DNA from: Gemmatimonadales bacterium | GTDB lineage: Bacteria; Gemmatimonadota; Gemmatimonadetes; Palauibacterales; Palauibacteraceae | DNA length: 56,410 bases | Assembly: GCA_009838765.1 (NCBI GenBank) | Contig: VXQX01000025.1 | Span: 1-56,410, forward strand | Reading direction: 5' to 3' | Shown here: positions 50,998 through 56,410 of the stretch, piece after piece | Layout: every line of letters starts with the position of its first letter | Numbering within the stretch: the stretch's first letter is position 1 | The notes under the pieces: model-generated | Databases searched by the model: none | Seen by the model: only the letters and a program-made list of their open reading frames with translations | Told to the model about the DNA's origin: nothing | Position numbers and translations under genes: made by a program

Positions 50998-51906
50998 GAG
51001 GCGGCGGGCCTCGAGAAAGCGCCGCAGCGCGGCGACGCACTCCGCTGGCTGTTCCAACTGGAGCAGGTGCGTGGTGTCCGGCAGGAAATCGTATTCGACC
51101 GTCTCTATGTGGCTCAGGTTGAAGGACGGCATGTACGAGAAAGCCAGCGTGGGATCCGAACCGACGACCTTGGTCGGGCATGGTAGCCGGCCCATGTCCA
51201 CGAGGAACGCGAACGTGCGCGTGTACGCCAGGATCTGCGCCTCGTATTCGCGCGGACAGCGAAGTTCGTAGCCGGCGCCATCGGGAGACTCGCGGAGTAC
51301 CGTCCGGGCCATCAGTTCCGCCGCCCCCGGGACCGCCCGGGTCAGCAGCAGGTGGCGGATGAGTTCGGCGAAGTCCTCCTGATCGCCGAAGCGGTCCGTT
51401 CGGCGCCGAATCGTCGCGGCCAGTTTCTCGGACAGTTCTTCGTACTCGACGTCGCCCATCTTCGGTCTGAACATCGGAGGATCGAAGAGAATCCACGCCG
51501 ACAACTCGCCCGTGCGCCCGGTCCCGAGCGACGGCGAAAGGAGCGCCGTCAGCGCCGCGAGGGAATGGAATACGCCGATCGTCCGGGCCCGGCCGTATTG
51601 ATCCTCAAGGGTTTCAACGACCCGTTCCTGATCCAGGACCAGGTTGGGAACGTTGTGCCCGGAAGCTGGACCCACCGCGTTCCACCCGTGGTTCCGGATG
51701 TCGTAAAGGAAGAGGTCGAAATCGTCCTGGAGCAGCGACCAGAAAGGATAGTAGAGGTCGATCGCCAAGCCGCTGCCGTGACTCAGCAGCAGCCGTGGCC
51801 CACCCGGATTCCCGTGCCTGCGCAGCTTGGTGACGCTCCCGTCATCGTGACGAACGTCGCACACGGAACGAGGTTCCGGCACCTCCCAGATCGCCTTCGT
51901 GGTCAT
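50992..51906 (-). CDS. Alpha/beta hydrolase 2 (candidate chain-release enzyme)
   Basis: A 304-residue paralogue of hydrolase 1, with HGSG, GVFHSLAAL (Ser115 probable nucleophile), VVGSDPTL (Asp) and TTHLLQLEQP (His) in the same order. I chose ATG 51906 (MTTKAIWEVPEP), which aligns with the start of hydrolase 1 (MTVWELPEPL); the upstream extension is not conserved. It lies 115 bases downstream of ACP 2, nearly the same gap as in the first set, so the ACP-hydrolase unit looks duplicated as a block. A thioesterase or acyl-editing role on ACP 2 is inferred from context. Confidence 0.8.
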   Translation of the reverse strand: MTTKAIWEVPEPRSVCDVRHDDGSVTKLRRHGNPGGPRLLLSHGSGLAIDLYYPFWSLLQDDFDLFLYDIRNHGWNAVGPASGHNVPNLVLDQERVVETLEDQYGRARTIGVFHSLAALTALLSPSLGTGRTGELSAWILFDPPMFRPKMGDVEYEELSEKLAATIRRRTDRFGDQEDFAELIRHLLLTRAVPGAAELMARTVLRESPDGAGYELRCPREYEAQILAYTRTFAFLVDMGRLPCPTKVVGSDPTLAFSYMPSFNLSHIETVEYDFLPDTTHLLQLEQPAECVAALRRFLEARRLL

Positions 51907-52021
51907 GGCGCGCGTGCAGCAGTCAAACCGACGAATAGCCGGCCTCCCCGGACCCATGCCGGGGGGGGCTCAAGTCGGAATCGGAGTCATCAGCCTCGGC
52001 GCCGAGCGCCGTGCCGAGCCT

Positions 52022-52240
52022 TCATTTTGCGGCGGAGTTCAGGTAGTCCGCCAGCTTGCGCAGCGATCCAAGGCACTCCGTGGGGACGGAGACGCCGAAG
52101 TCCTCCTCGACGACTTTCTTGAAGGCCATGGCAGCCATCGACGAGACGCCGATGTCCGGGAGGGTCGCGTCGAAGTTGGGCTCGCGGTCCAGGTCGAGGT
52201 GTTCGGCGACGAGTTCCCGCAGGCGATCTTCGGCGGCCAT
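52022..52240 (-). CDS. Free-standing acyl carrier protein 2
   Basis: A 72-residue carrier protein starting MAAEDRLRELVAEHLDLDR. The carrier site is DIGVSSMAAMAFKKVV with Ser34 as the likely phosphopantetheine site. As in ACP 1 the preceding residue is Ser, not Asp, and the next is Met for Leu. A FGVSVPTECLGSLRKLADYL segment makes helices III and IV. It sits between the PhyH-type oxygenase and hydrolase 2 on the minus strand. That order suggests a tethered substrate that is first modified by the oxygenase and then released. Confidence 0.78.
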   Translation of the reverse strand: MAAEDRLRELVAEHLDLDREPNFDATLPDIGVSSMAAMAFKKVVEEDFGVSVPTECLGSLRKLADYLNSAAK

Positions 52241-52373
52241 TGATGTGTCCTTTCCAGGGGTGGCGTGTGGTATCGGGCCCTTGACCAGAATACCGGGAGT
52301 ACTGTCCGACGGCGGGAAACTCTGATAGGGGGAGCGAGACGGCAAGCCTTGCAGGTCGACGGCGTCCCGCCGG

Positions 52374-53369
52374 CTACGAGGCTCGGCTGCCCGTGTTCCT
52401 CCGGATCGTTCGGCGGTCGCGGTCGCTGAAGTAGGCACACTGCGAAATCACGTCGCCGTGTTGCGCCCCGGCTTCGGCGATCTCGATATGCTGGCGCGTG
52501 ACCGGCTTGTACGGGAAGGGTCCCTTCCCGTACTGCTCGGAGGGGAATTCAAGGCACTGTGCCCGGTTCAGGTCGTAGCGCGAAGTCGCATCGACGAAAC
52601 GCATCACGTAGGCCGCACGCTGGGCCAACTCACCTTCGCCGAGCAGGACGCTGCGATGGATGACGCTCTTGTTGAACAGGAATGCGTCGCCCGGTTCGAA
52701 GTCGTCCTCCACGGCCTGCACGTCGAGAAGTTCCTTCATGGCGGGGGAGTTGAGGATCCCCCCTCTGAGACCGAAGTAATCGTCCACGCCCGTCCTCTTC
52801 CCGGCCCGTTCCCGGGCCTTGAGCGCCTCGACGACCGCGAGATCCGCCGGGTAGACGAAGTCGCCCGGCAGAATATGCTGGGGAATGTAGGCCATGCCGC
52901 CCCGCTGTCCGTTCGTATCGATGGGATGGAGCGGCACCCAGAGCGTGCACGCGAACTCCTCGGCGAATTGGTAGCCGAAGCTCTGCACGCCGACATGCCA
53001 CGGGAATCCCTTGTTTACGTTCTTCTTGATCTCGAAGGACAACTCGAACGTGAGAAAGAGGTCACGCCCGGTCAGGTCCGTCAGGGCCCGCCGGAAATAG
53101 GGGCGTTCCAGTAGCTCGAAGATGTCCGCCTTGTCGGCGGCAAAATCGTATTGCGTCCGGCTGAACACCGATTCGGACGCGACGCGGTCCGTGGTTCCTC
53201 GGTTGAATTGAACTTCCATTCCCCGGTTCAATTCGACATCCACGCGATCGAGCAGCGTGCTGACCACGTCGGCGTTGAGGAATCCCTTCAGCTTGACGAA
53301 ACCGTCGCGCGAGAAGTGCTCCATCTGCTCGCGCGCGACGCTGAATTCGTTGTCGAACGGATGGGCCAT
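52374..53369 (-). CDS. PhyH-type Fe(II)/2-oxoglutarate enzyme with HxG iron site (candidate halogenase)
   Basis: A 331-residue protein of the phytanoyl-CoA dioxygenase fold. The iron-site segment is FPWHVGVQSF: His125 is kept but the Asp of the usual HxD is Gly127. The distal His238 (VIHRS) and the Arg251 expected to bind 2-oxoglutarate are in place, so only the carboxylate ligand is missing. This same Asp-to-Gly/Ala change defines Fe/2OG halogenases such as SyrB2 and WelO5, where chloride fills the open site. SyrB2-type enzymes act on carrier-protein-bound substrates, and the next gene here is a free ACP. The start ATG 53369 follows ggagaagaacc. Alternatives are an altered hydroxylase or a dead enzyme. 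Confidence 0.82.
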   Translation of the reverse strand: MAHPFDNEFSVAREQMEHFSRDGFVKLKGFLNADVVSTLLDRVDVELNRGMEVQFNRGTTDRVASESVFSRTQYDFAADKADIFELLERPYFRRALTDLTGRDLFLTFELSFEIKKNVNKGFPWHVGVQSFGYQFAEEFACTLWVPLHPIDTNGQRGGMAYIPQHILPGDFVYPADLAVVEALKARERAGKRTGVDDYFGLRGGILNSPAMKELLDVQAVEDDFEPGDAFLFNKSVIHRSVLLGEGELAQRAAYVMRFVDATSRYDLNRAQCLEFPSEQYGKGPFPYKPVTRQHIEIAEAGAQHGDVISQCAYFSDRDRRTIRRNTGSRAS

Positions 53370-53403
53370 GGTTCTTCTCCGGCCAGGGTGCGGCGGGCGA
53401 TGG

Positions 53404-54393
53404 CTATAGGCTTCGAGTAGCGGTAGTTGGCAGAGTATCTGCCGTACCCGGGGAGGGCAACCGACCCTCCTCGTCTTCGGCCGGCTGTCGCCCGAGGATC
53501 AAATCGAAGGCGTCGACAGGGACGACGAGCCGGGTGTCCAACACGTCGGCAAGCGCCGATGGCGTCAGGTCGCGTTCGGAGCGGGCCTCGAAGGCGATGC
53601 CGGGAACCTCCAGCACGCGCACTCGCCGCCCGGACACGTGGAAGATCTGGTTGCGGGCCGGGCAGTCGGCCTCGGCGAGCCACGCCGCGAGAGCGGCGAC
53701 ATGCTCGGGCCCGAAGGGGTCGTACCCGGTCTCGTCCGGCTCGCCCAGCTGGTCGGCCCCCGTCATGCCCGCCACCATGCGCGTCCGCGCCGAGGGCGAG
53801 ATCACGTTCGAGCGGACGCCGTACGGGGCGCCTTCGATGGTCAGCACCTTCGAGAGGCCGATGATTCCCATCTTCGCAGCACCGTAGTTCGCCTGGCCGA
53901 AGTTGCCGCACAGCCCGGAGGAGGAGGTCGTGTGGATGACGGAGGCGGCGCGGGGGCGGCCCGCCTTCGCCTCGGCGCGCCACCAGGCGAGCGCGTGGCG
54001 GCTCGGGGCGGCGTGGCCCTTGAGGTGGACGGCCACGACCGCGTCCCACTCGTCTTCGGACATGTTGAACAAGGCCCGGTCCCGGAGGATGCCGGCGTTG
54101 TTCACGAGGATGTCGAGTCCGCCGAACGATTCGACCGCGAGGGCGATGAGGTCGTGGGCGGCGGTCCAGTCGGAGACGTCGTGACGGCTGGCCACGGCCC
54201 GGCCGCCGCCGGCCCGGATCTCGTCGCAGACGGATTCGGCCGGGCCGGCATCGGCGCCGTCGCCGCCGACGCCCGTGCCGAGGTCGTTGACGACGACGCT
54301 CGCCCCGCCGGCCGCCAGGGCGAGCGCGTGGGCCCGGCCGATGCCGCGGCCGGCGCCCGTCACAATCGCCACGCGTCCGGCCAGGCGGCTCAC
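53404..54393 (-). CDS. Short-chain dehydrogenase/reductase (FabG / HSD17B4-like)
   Basis: A 329-residue SDR with TGAGRGIGRAHALAL (cofactor loop), ILVNNAG, and the catalytic YGAAK after TTSSSG. The sequence after VVNDLG resembles 3-hydroxyacyl-CoA dehydrogenase domains of the peroxisomal multifunctional enzyme (HSD17B4 type). About 90 C-terminal residues extend beyond the SDR core (LEVPGIAFEARSERDLTPSAL). GTG 54393 gives the natural SDR start. It is 34 bases upstream of the PhyH gene and 31 bases downstream of the aminotransferase on the same strand, so the five genes may share a transcript. Oxidation or reduction of a 3-hydroxyacyl thioester is plausible. Confidence 0.85.
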   Translation of the reverse strand: MSRLAGRVAIVTGAGRGIGRAHALALAAGGASVVVNDLGTGVGGDGADAGPAESVCDEIRAGGGRAVASRHDVSDWTAAHDLIALAVESFGGLDILVNNAGILRDRALFNMSEDEWDAVVAVHLKGHAAPSRHALAWWRAEAKAGRPRAASVIHTTSSSGLCGNFGQANYGAAKMGIIGLSKVLTIEGAPYGVRSNVISPSARTRMVAGMTGADQLGEPDETGYDPFGPEHVAALAAWLAEADCPARNQIFHVSGRRVRVLEVPGIAFEARSERDLTPSALADVLDTRLVVPVDAFDLILGRQPAEDEEGRLPSPGTADTLPTTATRSL

Positions 54394-54424
54394 GCTCGGA
54401 TGCCCTCGTCCGCGGTCCGCCGGG

Positions 54425-55750
54425 TCAGCCGTCGATCCGCCGGCAGGCGGCCGCGAGGCGGCGGATGCCCTCCTCCATCTCGTCTTCCGCGATGAGGAGC
54501 GAGGGCCCGATCCGGATCACATGCCCGTTCAGTCCGCCGCGCCCGATGAGCAGGCGCTCTTCGCGGGCGGCCTCGAGGAGCGCGCCCGCCCGCTCGCCGT
54601 CGGGCACCCTCCGGGCGCGGTCCTCCACCATCTCAATGCCCTGCATCAGACCCATGCCGCGGACCTCGCCGATCCAGTCGTGCCCGCGCTTCAACTCTTC
54701 GAGTCCTGCGCGAAGCTGCGCGCCCCGCTCGGCGGCGCGGGCCCGCACGTTCTCGCGCTTCATCACGCCCAGCGTGGCGCGCATCGCCGCCATGGAGATC
54801 GAGTTGCCCCCGTACGTGGAGATCGACGGCCCCTGCCACGCCTCGGCGATCTCGGGCCGCGTGACCGTCGCTCCTACCGGGAATCCGTTCGCGATTCCCT
54901 TGGCCATGACCATGATGTCCGGCTCGACGCCCCAGTGTTCGATCCCGAACCAGCGGTCCCCGGTCCGGCCGAACCCCGCCTGCACCTCGTCGATGATGAA
55001 CAGGCCGCCGTAGCTCCGGATCACCTCCGCCGCCCGCCGGAAGTAGTCCGGGGGCGGCACGATGACGCCGGCCACGCCCTGGATCGTCTCGGCGAAGAAG
55101 GCGGCCGGCTTCCCGCCCGTCGTCGTCTCGATGACTTCGACGAGGTCGTCGATGAAGAAGTCCGTGGCTTCGGGACCGGCGCCGACCGGAGAGCGGTAGA
55201 GGTACGGCGACCGGGCGTGGACGATCCCGTCGACGCCCCCGCCGGGGAGGCGCCAGGCCCCCTGCGCGGTCATGTGGCTCGTGAGCGTGCTCCGCCCCGA
55301 ATAGGAGAGCCTCAGCGCGACGATCTCGTGCCGGCCCGTGTGCAGCCGTGCCGTCGCGACCGCCGATTCGACCGCCTCCGTGCCGCTGTTCGTGAAACAA
55401 GTCGTGCCGAGGGCGCCCGGCGCGATCTCCGCCAGCGCGCGCGCGGCCTCGATCTGGCCCTCCGTAACGTAGAGGGCCGAAGTGTGCCCGAGCCGTTCCA
55501 TCTGCGCGCGCGCCGCCTCGACGACCGCCGGGTTACAGTGTCCGACCGATGTCGTGAGGATGCCCGCGAACAGATCCAGGTACTCATCGCCGTCCACGTC
55601 CCGAACCCACACCCCGGCTCCCTCGGAGAGCGCGAGCGGCCGGCCGTAGTAGGGACGGACCCAGGGGAAGAGGTGCGCGGCCTGAGCCGCGGCCAGGGTC
55701 TGGGTTCGGGATTCCGTCGGGGTGATCGTCTGTACGCTGCTCAAGGGCAC
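54425..55750 (-). CDS. Class III PLP-dependent aminotransferase (AGXT2-like)
   Basis: A PLP enzyme of about 441 residues. Recognisable blocks are the N-terminal DVDGDEYLDLFAGI, CFTNSGTEAVESA, a central FIIDEVQAGFGRTG with the PLP-ring Asp, and VMAKGIANGFPVGA with the Schiff-base Lys. The best resemblance is to alanine-glyoxylate aminotransferase 2-type omega-transaminases. The start is uncertain: GTG 55750 and TTG 55744 are both short of a strong ribosome site, while longer frames add unconserved sequence. It heads the minus-strand group with the SDR. Whether it serves the polyketide pathway or general amino-acid metabolism cannot be told. Confidence 0.85.
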   Translation of the reverse strand: MPLSSVQTITPTESRTQTLAAAQAAHLFPWVRPYYGRPLALSEGAGVWVRDVDGDEYLDLFAGILTTSVGHCNPAVVEAARAQMERLGHTSALYVTEGQIEAARALAEIAPGALGTTCFTNSGTEAVESAVATARLHTGRHEIVALRLSYSGRSTLTSHMTAQGAWRLPGGGVDGIVHARSPYLYRSPVGAGPEATDFFIDDLVEVIETTTGGKPAAFFAETIQGVAGVIVPPPDYFRRAAEVIRSYGGLFIIDEVQAGFGRTGDRWFGIEHWGVEPDIMVMAKGIANGFPVGATVTRPEIAEAWQGPSISTYGGNSISMAAMRATLGVMKRENVRARAAERGAQLRAGLEELKRGHDWIGEVRGMGLMQGIEMVEDRARRVPDGERAGALLEAAREERLLIGRGGLNGHVIRIGPSLLIAEDEMEEGIRRLAAACRRIDG

Positions 55751-55963
55751 GTTCCCGCTTACCCGGCACTCGCCGGTAGTGACGGCGCGTCCCGCCGGCT
55801 GCGGGGGCGTCCGAAGCGGAAAGTGAGGTTGAGAATGGCCACGGGCAATCGACGGTTCCGTCCTCGGACATTCGCTCGCGGGCTGCCCGCGCCGGCCTCG
55901 CGCCGCGCCACCCTCCGCGGATAGTCTGGTGGGAACGACCACAGCCTCCCGGAGAATTCTCTC

Positions 55964-56410
55964 TTGTCACGATCGCACCCCGGCATCGGGATTCGTCTGC
56001 GCAGCGTTGGCGCAGGGCTTGGACTGGCCCTGCTCTCCGCCTGTGGCGGCGAGGAGTCGGTCACCGGTACGCCGCCACCCCCGCCGAACCGGCCGCCGGC
56101 GGTGGCGACGGCGATCGGGGCGGTGACGGTGGAGGTGGACGAGGTCTCGGTGGTGGACGTGTCGGGGCACTTCAGCGATCCGGACGGGGACGCGCTGGAG
56201 TACGAGGCATCTTCGTCGGCCCCGGGCGTGGCGACGGCGACGGTGGCGGGTTCGGAGGTGACGGTGACCGGGGTGTCGGCGGGGACGGCGGAGGTGGCCG
56301 TGACGGCGCGGGACCCTGGCGGCCTGTCGGCGTCGCAGTCGTTCGCGGTGACGGTGCCGAACCGGCCGCCGGCGGTGGCGACGGCGATCGGGGCGGTGAC
56401 GGTGGAGGTG
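55964..56410 (+). CDS. Repeat-containing lipoprotein, truncated at window edge
   Basis: The open frame from TTG 55964, with ggag about nine bases upstream, encodes a signal peptide with lipobox LLSAC (LGLALLSACGGEE). A proline-rich spacer and repeats beginning NRPPAVATAIGAVTVEV follow, and each repeat continues as a beta-sandwich (SGHFSDPDGDALEYEASS ... VTARDPGGLSASQSFAVTVP), as in Ig-like or cadherin-like surface proteins. The second repeat starts 273 bases after the first, and its first 54 bases are identical to it. The gene continues past the window. A surface adhesion or scaffold role is likely. Confidence 0.75.
   Translation, partial: MSRSHPGIGIRLRSVGAGLGLALLSACGGEESVTGTPPPPPNRPPAVATAIGAVTVEVDEVSVVDVSGHFSDPDGDALEYEASSSAPGVATATVAGSEVTVTGVSAGTAEVAVTARDPGGLSASQSFAVTVPNRPPAVATAIGAVTVEV
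56084..56410. repeat. 91-codon repeat units with an identical 54-base block
   Basis: Bases 56084-56137 and 56357-56410 are identical, at a period of 273 bases (91 codons). The unit lies inside the lipoprotein gene and is cut by the window end, so more copies may follow. Confidence 0.9.

Overview
The window is about 56 kb of high-GC DNA with dense, mostly leaderless gene spacing and many 4-bp start/stop overlaps. Two things point to the lineage. One is a secreted DUF1592 haem protein - DUF1552 Tat protein - ankyrin operon, a gene set typical of Gemmatimonadota, Planctomycetota and Acidobacteriota. The other is a pair of fully reducing, C-methylating polyketide/fatty-acid megasynthases like those known from uncultured sponge symbionts. 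An uncultured, possibly sponge-associated Gemmatimonadota-like bacterium is my best guess. It rests on gene content only. No rRNA, tRNA, CRISPR or transposase was seen.

Layout. 1-4 kb: a sodium:solute symporter, divergent from a TPR-thioredoxin lipoprotein whose leader and signal peptide are built from short tandem repeats. 4-8.5 kb: a catabolic set of YCII-like protein, Rieske oxygenase alpha and beta subunits and an ACAD10-type kinase, facing an acyl-CoA dehydrogenase. 8.7-13.3 kb: two coupled transporters with cytosolic regulatory domains (APC plus two USP, SLC13 plus four RCK_C). 13.4-21.1 kb: minus-strand ABC-F, ankyrin, DUF1552 and DUF1592 genes. 21.3-26.5 kb: an AAA/DUF4143 ATPase with an unusual C-terminal extension, a PLD-LPG_synthase_TM pair and a secreted creatininase-family protein.

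26.6-53.4 kb is the centre of interest. Two paralogous megasynthases share the order KS-AT-DH-cMT-psiKR-ER-KR-ACP and both end in an extra KS-AT pair whose AT is degenerate and shortened. Each is followed on the opposite strand by its own alpha/beta hydrolase and a free-standing ACP. The second set also holds an NCS2 permease with a kinase-like tail, coupled to the PKS stop codon, and a PhyH-type Fe(II)/2-oxoglutarate enzyme whose HxD iron ligand is HxG, the change seen in carrier-protein halogenases. I infer that these genes build methyl-branched reduced acyl chains, pass them to free ACPs, perhaps halogenate or oxidise them there, and release them with the hydrolases. The first megasynthase carries an in-frame TAA inside its methyltransferase domain and an aberrant poly-C tract near its 3' end, so its integrity is uncertain.

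53.4-56.4 kb: an SDR and a class III aminotransferase lie upstream of the PhyH gene on the same strand, and a repeat-containing lipoprotein runs off the right edge.
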